A stretch of 64,000 bases of DNA, taken from Alitta virens. Lineage: Eukaryota > Annelida > Polychaeta > Phyllodocida > Nereididae. A program made the translations under genes and the position numbers. The stretch covers positions 2,638,001-2,702,000 of the forward strand of contig OW028585.1 in assembly GCA_932294295.1 (NCBI GenBank), written 5' to 3'. Of this stretch, positions 33,683-44,315 are shown piece by piece (within the stretch, counting starts at the first letter, position 1; each line of letters starts with the position of its first letter). The notes under the pieces were generated by a model that saw only the letters and a program-made list of their open reading frames with translations, was not told the DNA's origin and searched no databases.

Positions 33683-35006
33683 GGAATTGACTGTCTCCTG
33701 GAATTGACTGTCGACTGGAATTGACTGTCTCCTGGAATTGACTGTCTCCTGGAATTGACTGTCTCCTGGAATTGACTGTTGATTGGAATTGACTGACTCC
33801 TGGAATTCACTGTATAGTAGAGTTCACTGACTCCTGGAATTCACTGTATGGTAGAGTTCACTAACTCTTGGAATTCACTGTCTAAAGGAATTCACTGTCT
33901 ACTAGAATTCACTGGCTGATGGAATTCACAATACGGAATTCACTGTCTACTGGAATTCACTGTCTACTAGAATTCACTGGCTGATGGAATTCACTATATG
34001 GAATTCACTGTCTACTAGAATTCACTGGCTGATGGAATTCACTATACGGAATTCACTGTCTACTAGAATTCACTGGCTGATGGAATTCACTACACGGAAT
34101 TCACTGTCCTCTGGAATTCACTGTCTACCAGAATTCACTGGCTGATGGAATTCACTATACGGAATTCACTGCCCACTGGAATTCACTGTCTGCTAGAATT
34201 CACTGGCTGATGGAATTCACTACACGGAATTCACTGTCCACTGGAATTCACTGTCTACTAGAATTCACTGGCTGATGGAATTCACTTTATGGAATTCACT
34301 GACCACTGGAATTCACTGTCTGCTAGAATTCACTGGCTGATGGAATTCACTACACAGAATTCACTGTCCACTGGAATTCACTGTCTACTAGAATTCACTG
34401 GCTGATGGAATTCACTATACGGAATTCACTGACCACTGGAATTCACTGTCTACTAGAATTCACTGGCTGATGGAATTCACAATACAGAATTCACTGTCTA
34501 CTGGAATTCACTGTCTACTAGAATTCACTGGCTGATGGAATTCACTATACGGAATTCACTGTCTACTAGAATTCACTGGCTGATGGAATTCACCACATGG
34601 AATTCACTGTCCACTGGAATTCACTGTCTACTAGAATTCACTGGCTGATGGAATTCACTATACGGAACTCACTGTCTACTAGAATTCACTGGCTGATGGA
34701 ATTCACTACACGGAATTCACTGTCCACTGGAATTCACTGTCTACTAGAATTCACTGGCTACTAGAATTCACTGGCTACTGAAATTTACTGTCTACTGGAA
34801 TTAGCTGTCTACTAGAATTCGCTGTCTACTGGAATTACAGTCTCCTGGAACTGACTGTCTCCTGAAACTGACTGTCTCCTGAAATTGACTGTCTCCTGGA
34901 ATTTACTGTCTCCTGGAATTTACTGTCTCCTGGAATTTACTGTCTCCTGGAATTTACTGTCTAAGGGAATTCACTGTCTAAGGGAATTCACTGCCTCCTG
35001 GAACTG
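33683..35006 (+). repeat. GAATTC minisatellite inside the LTR element (17-bp monomers)
   Basis: About 1.3 kb of tandem monomers, mostly 17 bp (gaattcactgtctacta, gaattcactggctgatg, gaattcactgtccactg) with a 14-bp variant (gaattcactatacg). In the centre these form a higher-order unit of about 65 bp. Both edges use the diverged GAATTGACTGTCTCCTG form. Almost every central monomer carries an EcoRI site. Confidence 0.95.
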
Positions 35007-35376
35007 ACTAGCCTTGGGCATTGCCGCTTGGGCAGCCTAGCAAGGATTTGGGAACTAGTCTCAAGGCACGAGGGCGACAGCATGCTAGGCTGAGCCCAGA
35101 CTACAACCAAGTTATTTGACACTGGCATGTCGTGCAAGCATGCATCTTCAATGTGCTGGATACCTTGAACTTTACCTCAAGGGGGAGACATGGTCAGGAC
35201 GACATGTAGTCATGAGATCCCCACAATGTAGAACTGTACTTAGCTTAGATAAAATGAGAAATACCCTTTGTTTCCTCAGGCTTATCACCATTTGTTTTAT
35301 CCTTGCAGCATTATTGTAGCCATTTTTCTTTTTACTCACTGTGCTTCATATATTGATGTCACTGAGATTTGTTTAG

Positions 35377-35556
35377 CATGTCAGAATTATCTAGCATGTC
35401 AGAATTGTTTAAACATGTCAGAATTACTTAGCATGTCAGAATTATTTAGCATGTCAGAATTATCTAGCATGTCAGAATTGTTAACATGTCAGAATTACTT
35501 AGCATGTCAGAATTATCTAGCATGTCAGAACTGTTTAGCATGTCAGGATTGTTTAT
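35377..35556 (+). repeat. 18-bp minisatellite (gcatgtcagaattatcta), about ten copies
   Basis: Ten units of about 18 bp. The 112-codon frame over it shows a six-residue period ('CQNYLA') and is a consequence of the repeat length; it has no other support. Confidence 0.9.
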
Positions 35557-35627
35557 ATTGCCAGGCTGATAACTTCTTGATCATCCCCAAGCACGCTCCT
35601 TGCTGATTGCCATCAATGAGCTAGAAT

Positions 35628-35638
35628 AAGGGGGGGAG
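35628..35638 (+). promoter_or_regulatory. polypurine tract
   Basis: AAGGGGGGGAG just before the right LTR, the expected plus-strand primer site; three bases separate it from the TG of the LTR. Confidence 0.75.
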
Positions 35639-35641
35639 TGA

Positions 35642-36937
35642 TGTAAAGTGCAGCCCCTGGCAACCGCTTATTATATGTCAGTTAGAATTATATGACAGGT
35701 GCATTATTGTACACTCCTCGTTACACTTGCCCTAGGCAAAGGATGTACGTGAATGTCAGTTAGAATTGTATGTCAGGTGCAGTGATTGTACACTCCTCGT
35801 TACACTTGCCTTAAGCAAAGGATGTACACACAGGTCAGGCACAATTATGTTAGGTACATTGATTGTGTGCACTCTGCATTACACTTGCCTTGGGCGTTTT
35901 TGTTGCTCTAGCAATTGCTTAATATATTGTTTGCTCATCATTACACCTGCCCTATGCAGGCCTCTGCTCATGTGTGACCTAAATGCAGTTGTTATGTGTT
36001 CCCATCATTTCCATGTGCTAGTCACTGCTCTGCTCACATGTGTCAGTTATTTTCTCATTACTCATGTTTAGCCTTATACTTAATTAGCCTGCTGCAAGGA
36101 ACATTGATTATATTATTAGTATTGATTACATTATCAATTGATTGACTGTATTATTAATTAATTGATTGAGTCACTAGTTGATAATATTGATCACATTATC
36201 AATTGATTGACTGTAGCATTAATTGATTGATTGAGTCATTAATTGATTGATTGTTTATGTCCAATTGTCAATTGATAGATTGTATTGTTCCTTTTGTTTT
36301 CATATTGATTTATTGTCAGTATTGTGTGAGTGCATTGCCCTGTTAAGATGCCTCACTGTTGAGTCCTAAATTGTGGGAGGAGCTTACTAATTTTCCCTCC
36401 AAAACTTTCCCTCCAAAATTGCTGACCAAGCCAAAGTTGACACTCAGTACAATAGCCCATTGTGACTTGAGCTATAAATAGCCTCAGCACAATGCAGAGC
36501 ACTGCAGGGGGTCCACTTTTGCTCCATTGTGTCAGCTTCACTAATCCCTGCCAGAATTGCCAGAAAGATGCTGGTAGCAACCCTGTTTGGGGGAGGTATC
36601 ACCCCATGGAATGTAGAGTTTACTGTGTTGTGATTGGTTGATAATTCCCTCTCAGCTCTGCTGGGGGGAAAACTTCATGAATTGTACTTTAATACATATA
36701 CCCTGTGCACATTAAAAAGATCAGTTTTTCATTTTGCCAGCTGAGGAAGCAAATCCACTCTTGTGTTATTTACTTGTACACTTTGGACTCTGAATATTTT
36801 GTGCTTACTGCACTTTGGACTCTGCCCACTTTGGAACTGGGAGAACTTGACTTCCCTCAAAGCTGAGATGAGACTCAGTTGAAAGTCTAGGCTGAAATGT
36901 CATTATATTGGAGTCTTCAATGACATGGACTTTTACA
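35642..36937 (+). repeat. right LTR (1296 bp)
   Basis: Same length as the left LTR and, by reading, the same sequence. The two internal frames are unchanged. Followed by ACAT. Confidence 0.92.
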
Positions 36938-36941
36938 ACAT

Positions 36942-37379
36942 GTTTTGTTTTATCTTTGCTGATAGGAGGTGTATTCTACACTATAAGTGCACTCTTGGAG
37001 ATATGTCGTGCAGATATCTGAGTTCTATTGAATTTTTGGTGAACACTTGAAATAGTTTAAAGAACAAATAAAAGATATGTTATCAACAAGGCTTATGAGG
37101 TTTAATACTGCAAAACTGTTTCAATATCAGCATGATGTTGGCGATTTGAAAACAATGTTGTAAAGACGCGGGGCCCGATTTGGAATGCTATCTGTTTAGT
37201 TCTGCTGTGTTACACATCTTTTTGACAATAACAATGACATTTTTCAATTACATTGAAGCTCATTGACCTCAATTGATGTATATGTCAACATCATGATACA
37301 TTCTGTCACCTTATCCATTATCATTCCTGTTCTGGGGTCTTTAGTTTCTGCCTTTGTTGCATCTGTGACACCTACAAAC
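36942..37379. other. intergenic, nothing recognised
   Basis: No exon or repeat family identified. Confidence 0.35.
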
Positions 37380-38335
37380 ATGGAATTTATATGATGCAAC
37401 ATGATCCCATCCGTATCATCAAGGAATAATTTGGCTTTTAATCTTCAACCTTGCAACATGCTTGTAGTACTATGATTTACGCTGATGATTTATATCACTT
37501 GTAACAGTAGCTCTACTGTCTCTGTAATAGAATCCTGTATTGATGACATCAGGCTATGGATGAGTTCAAATTTTCTAGTGCTTAATGAAGGAAAAGACAT
37601 AAGTGATGAGTTTTTCGTCTAGATTGAAAAAGTCTGATGAAGTTTCCACCTTTCATAATTTCAAAATTGGTGATGTGGAAATCAGTCCTTCGGATTTGTT
37701 GTATATTTCAATGTAAAGGTCTCTATGGCTAACCAGGTTTCAAATGTGTGCAAATCTGCAAGTTTGCTTTGTGAAGATTTGGAAAGATGTGAAAATATGT
37801 TGATCTGATAACAACAACAAAAATGTGTTCATACTTGTATCAACTCTCGTTATTGCAATAGTTAATTGATTGGAATCCATGACTATCAATTGAAAAGACT
37901 GCAAGTCATCCAGAATTCAGCATTGCATTTAATCCATGGTGTGCGACTTAAACAACATCCACATGTGACACCAATTCTACCAGATCTTCTTCGGCATCCC
38001 ATTTTACCATAGAAAACTTACTTACATTTCTGTGCATAGTTTTCAAATGCATCTATTGGGCATTAGCACCTTTGTATCTCAAACTTGAAAGACCTATGGA
38101 GATACAGCTTTTTCTGTATAGCCCCTATGCTGTGGAATCAGCTTCCCAGCAGCTTTAGAGCAGTGACTGTCCACAGCAATTTTAAATGTGGACTAATAAC
38201 TTATCTGTATAGATTAACTATTTTAAGTTTTCTATTTGGTTTTATTTAATTTATTTATGTACAGTGCATTGCATGATAAATTTCCTCAGTTGTATGGAAT
38301 GCGCTTATAAAAAATATAATCATTATATTATTATA
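37380..38335 (+). mobile_element. decayed CR1/L2-type LINE, RT C-half to 3' end
   Basis: Shows the catalytic 'YADDLYH' at 37478-37498 and 'ESCIDDIRLWMSSNFLVLNE' at 37528-37590. A 'DYCNSLL'-type block follows near 37855, 'YQLKRLQVIQNSALHLIHG' near 37885-37940, 'APLYL' near 38065 and 'PMLWNQLPS' near 38125. It ends with 'aatgcgcttataaaaaatat' and an ATT-rich tail, the usual form of CR1/L2 3' ends. Several frameshifts and stops. Confidence 0.85.
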
Positions 38336-38825
38336 TATGGCTTTTATTGGCATTTGTTCACATCAGGAAAGATACATATGTCACATATAACTATAGCTCT
38401 ACTCAATAAAGCTATCTAAAGCTACACCTACAGAAGTATGATATACAGGTTCTCATTATTTCATACATAATATACGAATAGTATATAGCTAAAAATTCAA
38501 TGTCCCAGTTGCCGTAATTATATGTTTTCTGGGCAGAGTCCTGCTCTAAGCAAGATATACACAAAAGATAAATCAGAGATCAAACCACAAAGCATTAAAC
38601 AAATACTGATAACAATATCAACATAAGAACACAATTTAGAAAATCATATACAAATACCTAATCATAACATCACAATAAGATTCAGATTTACAATTTACAT
38701 ATTTACAGGTGTGATTAAGTAAAATTCTACACCTAAAAAAAATTAACAGCTCTAGAGCATATGGTTATAATTGATCTTTTTCTCAAATCTACAGTGCTCT
38801 TGGGTCACAACAATTACTGAATTTT

Positions 38826-38940
38826 TCAGCTATAGTAATATTGTGCTGAAAGTTGTCTTATACTTTTCCTGTTTATGTTAGCCGAAGGCTCAGAGGCCAT
38901 AGGCCGGATGTTCAAGCAGGCAGTCACGTGACCCACACTA
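38826..38940 (+). repeat. 115-bp direct repeat, copy 1
   Basis: 'ttcagctatagtaatattgt' through 'ggccggatgttcaagcaggc' and 'cagtcacgtgaccca'; repeated at 39500-39613. Confidence 0.75.
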
Positions 38941-39049
38941 TTACTGTAGTTTTAGGAAAATTTCAATAATTATTATAATTACCGCAGTCTAGAGCTGTTA
39001 AATTCCATTTGTCAATATCATTAGTGCCATTGCTGTACTATTTTTCTCT

Positions 39050-40140
39050 CTAAAGCCAAACTAATTTGGACGAAACAAATGAAATTTATTAATCAAATTT
39101 ATAAGCCTGCTATACATTATATGTTCAATTGTTTTCGAAAATATTGGTAACACAGAAACAGGTTTAAATATTTTACCAATATTGGATTGCCTAATCTATA
39201 AACAGGAATCACTTTAGTTATTTTTATCTCATGAGGAACAACACCCTGCAGTAATGATAAATTAACTTTATAAACCAATAGAACTACAAAACATTTGTAT
39301 GAGCATTTCATTATTTTGGCATATACATCATCCCAACCTGCACCCTTTTCTTAAAGACATTCAATAAATTCAGAAATTTCATTTAGATTGATCTGTTCAA
39401 GGAATATAGTATTTGAATTATTATGAACATATCTAACTGGATCACTTCCAATATTGTGTGGCAAGCGTTTGCCTATGCTCACATAGAAATTATCAAATTG
39501 TTCAGCTATAATCATATTGTGTTGGAAGTTGTCTCCTACTTTTCCTGTTTATGAAAGCCGAAGGAGCAGAGGCCTTAGGCCGGATGTTTAAGCAGGCAGT
39601 CATGTGACCCACTATATAAATGATGCTTTTAATTATTCTGTGCTAAAGACTTTTCATCTCATTTATATTAATTAGGTTTAATGCAATTATGTTAGAAACT
39701 TTTATGTGTTATCATGCTAGACAAACTGCTATATATTTTTTCAAACTTATCTTATATAGAAATTTGAAATAATTGTAAAATTCTAAAACTAATTTCAAAT
39801 TTATAATATATTCGCAGGTGAGCTCTTTATGTACAATGGAAATTTTTTACAATACGCACTTAGGTGGAGAATAAATAGTAGGGGAAATAGACGCATGGTA
39901 GCAAATTAAAAAAAGTCCGCTGTTAAAATATGAGTATCAGCAATCAGTAAGTTTATATTAAAATCTCCAAGAGCATACACCATTTTATTTTCTGCAGATC
40001 ATTTAAATATGCATTAAATTAGGGGGGTCTGTAAATAACTCATACAAAAAGTCTTTGTCATCTTGATATATTTAAAAGAATAATGATTCCATTTTATCAT
40101 TAAACATATTCAAATCACATTACTGATTATACAACTGGGC
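39050..40140 (-). mobile_element. decayed LINE: endonuclease to reverse-transcriptase N-part
   Basis: On the minus strand: endonuclease motif 'YALGDFNINLLIADTHIL' near 39930-39990. Further along come 'GSDPVRYVHNNSNTIFLEQ' and 'INLNEISEFIECL' near 39370-39450, 'KGAGWDDVYAKIMK' near 39300-39355, and the RT start 'PHEIKITKVIPVYRLGNP' near 39180-39240. The order matches one LINE ORF2. A copy of the 115-bp repeat sits between the endonuclease and RT parts. Confidence 0.75.
39500..39613 (+). repeat. 115-bp direct repeat, copy 2
   Basis: Same sequence as 38826-38940 with scattered differences; falls within the span of the minus-strand LINE. Confidence 0.75.
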
Positions 40141-40299
40141 TTATATGTCATTTGACTTTGCATTAAAGTGGTGACGGCTTCATGAAACAATTCTCAAATT
40201 AAACATTTTTCCCGTTACCATTACATTTGATAAAAAGTTTGCTAAAATTCAAAATCATCATAAGAACCGAAGTTGATATCCAAATGACTTATATCATAA

Positions 40300-41480
40300 C
40301 ATAATTTATTTTTAAGTTCAAAATAGCCTACACAAACACATAGACAATGGAATTTGTGTTCAATGAAGTTACCAACTCAAACAATACAATATCTTTTCCC
40401 AGAGGAACATCACTATAATGACCCAAGTCTACATTTAATGATAAAATTCATATGTAAATACCTTCCTGGTTCATATTTCTTCATCCATATTGATCAGTCT
40501 ATTAATATACTAACAAAGTTTACTACGTGTGCTACATAATAAACTAGTCCACCCTAAATCACCCCCATATATTATGCAGCAAACTTTTGAACACCAAGGA
40601 AATAGCGAATAGCATAAAACTGAACATTTTCAGCCTTATCATAGTTTTTGAAACCTCAAACACCAGCTGCATAATCTAACATAGGTTCAATACATGAGTT
40701 ATGCAGCTTAAAAAAAGTCTTTATTTCAGATAAAGAGAACATTTTTACGCATTGTGACCAAGGTTTTTTTTTCATATTAAAAAAAAAAAGATTTATTTTA
40801 CAATAATCAACAAAATTCATCATTTAAGGCTTTTTTTAAAACTTTAAGTTGCAATATTGATGTAATGTCATCAAGGGGGAGTCTGCGACTTCTAATTAGT
40901 CCTATAAAGGAACCCTCCTGAAAACAACTGCCTTAGAATAAAAAAGCAGTTATGAAATGAACTATTTCTGTTTTATTGGGATTTACTTCTAATTTCATTT
41001 TTTGCACCAGTTGTCAAGGTGACTGTTCATCATCTGAAAGCAGGACTAGATCATCAGCATAGAGTAGAATGGTCAGATGAATATCATTCAATTGAATACC
41101 TGCATTAGGTTCTTTCAATTCTTGTGCAAGGTCATTCAGATACACAAAAACAGAAGAACAGGTGAAAGTGTATTACCTTGTCTGACACGTGACTGTGTTT
41201 CAAACCATTCAGTATACTATTATTGAACCCTAACTCTAGCTAATGACCTACTGTTTATAGCTCTTACTACATTCTAAAATCGCCCACCCACCTTATATTA
41301 TTCTTAAGTTTGTACAGCATCAATATCCCATTTAAAAATTCAAAAGCCTTCTGAAAGTCGAAAAAGGCACACAAAGTGCCTTGAAAACTATTCGTTCTGT
41401 TTTGTATTACTGATGATAAAGTAAACAAATGATTAGTACAATATCTGTCATAGCGGAAACCATTTTGTTCATCCACTAGT
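40300..41480 (-). mobile_element. decayed LINE: reverse transcriptase and C-terminal domain
   Basis: Minus strand: 'DEQNGFRYDRYCTNHLFTL' at 41475-41420, 'FFDFQKAFEFLN' near 41350, 'YLNDLAQELKEPNAGIQ' near 41100-41150 and catalytic 'ILLYADDLVLLSDDEQ' near 41030-41075. 'MKLEVNPNKTEIVHF' follows near 40970-41010, then the C-terminal 'AGVWGFKNYDKAENVQFYA' near 40600-40660 and 'INMDEE' near 40490. A different, YADDLVLL-type LINE family from the others in the window. Not intact. Confidence 0.85.
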
Positions 41481-41695
41481 ACATTGCTACACTGCAGCTG
41501 TCATTGTTCAACATAAATTACTATGTTGGTGAAAAAAAACACACCTTTGAATGATTGTTTTAAAAAAAGAAGTATTATTGATTCAGTTATAATTACATAA
41601 CCTTTTTTTCCCCTTGTGTTGTGGACTGACGAACATGAAATGACATAGTACATGGACACCAAAAGAAAAAAAAAGCGTTCTTTGATGCATGTTAG

Positions 41696-41813
41696 GAGGA
41701 AAACATTGATGAAGTCATAAAGCTGCATCCTTATGATTTCAACAACTATTCAGATGAGCAGATTGATGGTTTTGGCTATGAAAATGGACAAACACCTCTT
41801 GATGTTGCTGCTA
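41696..41813 (+). CDS. orphan ankyrin-repeat exon
   Basis: Between acceptor 'gatgcatgttag' and donor GCTA|GTAAGC is an open 118-nt stretch (phase 0 to 1) encoding 39 residues. It includes 'ENIDEVIKLHPYDFNN' and the ankyrin signature 'ENGQTPLDVAAS'. It could be an upstream exon of the ankyrin-ZU5 gene; the phases fit only if the next exon starts at the internal acceptor ATTCAG|CAGTG near 45975, not at the stronger one at 45951. Alternatively it belongs to a broken paralogue. It is flanked on both sides by LINE relics. Confidence 0.5.
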
Positions 41814-42349
41814 GTAAGCAATCTTAATTCATTGACAACGACATTAAATATACTTATTGTCAATATGCTCAGTGCAATTATTTCATTGGTTATTTCATTT
41901 CCCATTTAATCCTCTACAATAAAACTTGTATTCAAATGCCCTCTGGTGCGATCTAATGTTTGAAAATGTGAAAGCATAGTTCTCTGGGTTAAATTATTCA
42001 TACTTCTGCCGCCATCATTGGAAGCAGGTCCAAAGACACTATTTACAACTACTTTAACTGAGCAAACATGTCCCCATACAAGTCCTATTGTGTGTATTAG
42101 AGGCCTGTGACTCCTAATTGCAACTCACACTTGACACCTCCAAAGATATGAGGACCAATTCATCCAATACAGAATTATTTTACATTTTCTTTGGTAATTT
42201 GCAAAAAAATATTTGCACATGTGGTTACAAGTTGGTTTATCCTACAAGCAAAAAGTATGGTTCATCTCCATAACACAACTACCCTTTAACTATGAAATAA
42301 TGTTACAGACAGCCTTCCATGCAATTCTGATCCTGAATCAGTATTTACG
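41814..42349. other. no feature recognised
   Basis: AT-rich; intron if the exon before it is used. Confidence 0.35.
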
Positions 42350-43252
42350 CATTCATATTCCGAGACATAAATTGGTCAGATGAATCCATTACAGACAATT
42401 CTGTAAACCAAATGTTTCTCCAAAGCATGCACCAAAGTGGAATGGAGCAGATGACGAACTTTCCAACCAGAGTCAGTACTACTCTGAACCTATTCGCAAG
42501 TGCCTCACCAGATGGACAAAACCAGCAAGTACAACAATTTATGTGTGGCATGAGGCCAACCTCTTCATAAAAGACAGCATCCTCAAGCTGCAAGTTAATC
42601 ATATACCATCCAAATGAACAGATACACACAACAGTTACTATGGCAAATGGAGATGTCAAGTGTATGACCAAGAAGTGAAAAGATTAGCTTCAGGAAAGCC
42701 AGGTAAACACAGAATGAGGGGACATCAACAGACATAACAAAATGAAGAAAATGTTGAAAATAATGTCATGCATTCGTGCACAACTACATTGGTGACATTA
42801 CAAGGCCAGATTCCAGAATAATCTCAAGAGATTGTGGAGCTAAGTCAAAAGCATGCATACAGACCCCTCCGGAATAGCGACATTGAAGGACAATAGGGGT
42901 AAGACAGGGAGTGCTCAAAAGGTTGAGTTGTTGATAGTCAGTTTTCCTCGGTCTTAAATAAAGGAGAAAGATCAGACAACATACCGGATGAGGGAACTAG
43001 CCCACACAAAGATAAGCCACACATTGTAGTTGAACAGTTCAGTGAGTGAAATTCATCAAGAACCTGATGATTCACAAAGGAACTGGACCAGACAACGTAC
43101 CCTGTCGACTTTCTAAAGGAGCTGGAGGCATGTCATACAAACTTTATTGGTTCAAATGTAACGTTTTCCAGGATTTTTGTAATGGTACAGATCTAGGTTT
43201 AAACTCGGAGAAAACTTGTTTGCCTGACTGTAACAGTTCTAACAGTGTCTAT
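42350..43252 (+). mobile_element. decayed LINE: endonuclease tail to RT start
   Basis: + strand reading shows 'NFPTRVSTTLNLFAS' near 42455-42500 (cf. P-T-R-x-x-x-T-L-D-L-F of LINE endonucleases). The basic linker 'RGNIRR'-like region follows near 42760-42840, 'IATLKDNRGKTGS' near 42875-42915 and 'NIPDEGTSPHKDKPHIVV' near 42975-43030. It ends with 'HKGTGPDNVPCRLSK' at 43070-43115, the RT entry motif (K-A-x-G-P-D). Truncated before the catalytic domain. It sits within the interval between the orphan ankyrin exon and the main ankyrin exon. Confidence 0.75.
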
Positions 43253-43717
43253 TAATGTTGTTAACGTTGAAGGGGAAGAACCATTGTCATGGAAATATTA
43301 GTTTCCCGCCAGATAGCTATACATGGTCAGTTTAGATCTCCATTATTAATTTTTCACATTTAATAACCCCTTTTATTTACTTAAGTAATGGTTAAAAAAC
43401 TTAACTATTTTTTTATCAAAATACAACCGGGATACCAGTACAGCTGTAAAACTAACTGGTTTGCCTGAAAAGATAATTTCCATACTCATCCATACTCATT
43501 GGGGAATGATGAACATTGTGAATTTTGATGAGCTCTATACTGCATAGAAGTTTCTGCACTCCACTTGACCTCCAACCTGCTTTTTTTTTCTTCCATTTTC
43601 AAAGGACAATGGTAAAGTAATAATGCAATATTCACATTAACCTATATGCCACATCGAAAACCATTTGGTATAGTCTAGGTGGTAAACTTATATTATGCGT
43701 TGATGCAGTATGTCCCT

Positions 43718-43768
43718 AATATACTCCCCCGGAAACTTAGTCTATCTAAGTCTTGGGGGATATACTCT
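43718..43768. repeat. imperfect palindrome / hairpin
   Basis: Arms 'atatactcccccggaaactt' and 'aagtcttgggggatatact' around a short AGTCTATCT-type loop. On either strand it could fold into a stem of about 20 bp. Confidence 0.55.
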
Positions 43769-44167
43769 TATAATCATTGTCCCTGAAGAGATCAGTTGTA
43801 AAAGTTATAATCATTAGAAATTTCACCTATATGGCTATGTTGCATGTATATTATTATTATCATTATGGTCTCCTTTATATATTTTTCCTAACTCATATTT
43901 CTTTTCTTTTATTCTCCGGTTTGTTTTTAATTTTTCTGGTGTTATAATTTTTCTTTTTCTAATATTTTATCAATTAAAGGTGGACCCCAACACAACTCAT
44001 GGAGGTTCTTTGGGGTCTCCTGTCAACTATGAATACTATAATAATATATGCAAACATTTTTAAATTATTTTGCCAGAAATAACAAAATGTCATGCTGTAG
44101 TAGTAACTTGCCAAATAAAATTATTTTCTATTCAATATATCCCTGAGACCCAAAGTACGCATAAACG

Positions 44168-44315
44168 TATTTATCCCATGCCTCAGATTTTTTATCATTT
44201 TTTATTATTACATATATATTTTACAGTCAATGTACTCCCTTAAGCAGGTAACTTTCCCTGTGCATATTCCTGTGAAAAGTCTTGTGTAGGGGACAAAAGG
44301 CATGGGATAAATGTA
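44168..44315. repeat. inverted repeat with about 15-bp arms
   Basis: 'atttatcccatgcct' near 44169-44183 is complementary to 'aggcatgggataaat' near 44299-44313, separated by about 115 bp. Confidence 0.6.

Larger units (their letters stand above)
32024..36937 (+). mobile_element. complete non-autonomous LTR retrotransposon (tRNA-Trp primed), 4.9 kb
   Basis: Two 1296-bp LTRs (32024-33319 and 35642-36937), which look identical wherever I compared them, bound a 2.3-kb interior. The ends are TG...CA and the flanks carry a 4-bp ACAT duplication. A primer-binding site lies one base after the left LTR, and a purine tract precedes the right LTR. The interior has no gag, protease, RT or integrase. It holds a 22-codon ATG frame at 33337-33405, about 200 bp of GC-richer sequence, a 1.3-kb GAATTC minisatellite, a mixed segment and an 18-bp minisatellite. 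Transposition must rely on proteins from another element. The tRNA-Trp primer is typical of the CsRn1 branch of Ty3/Gypsy, but without a pol gene the clade is an inference. LTR identity implies very recent insertion. Confidence 0.92.

Noticed and set aside
33683..35556. CRISPR-like array
   Set aside because: The repeats are contiguous without unique spacers, sit inside an LTR retroelement, and the DNA is animal nuclear sequence.
35268..35606. 112-codon frame with a CQNYLA six-residue repeat
   Set aside because: Direct consequence of an 18-bp minisatellite; no start context, signal or partner supports a protein.
42345..42671. 108-codon minus-strand frame
   Set aside because: Antisense shadow of a plus-strand LINE endonuclease relic.
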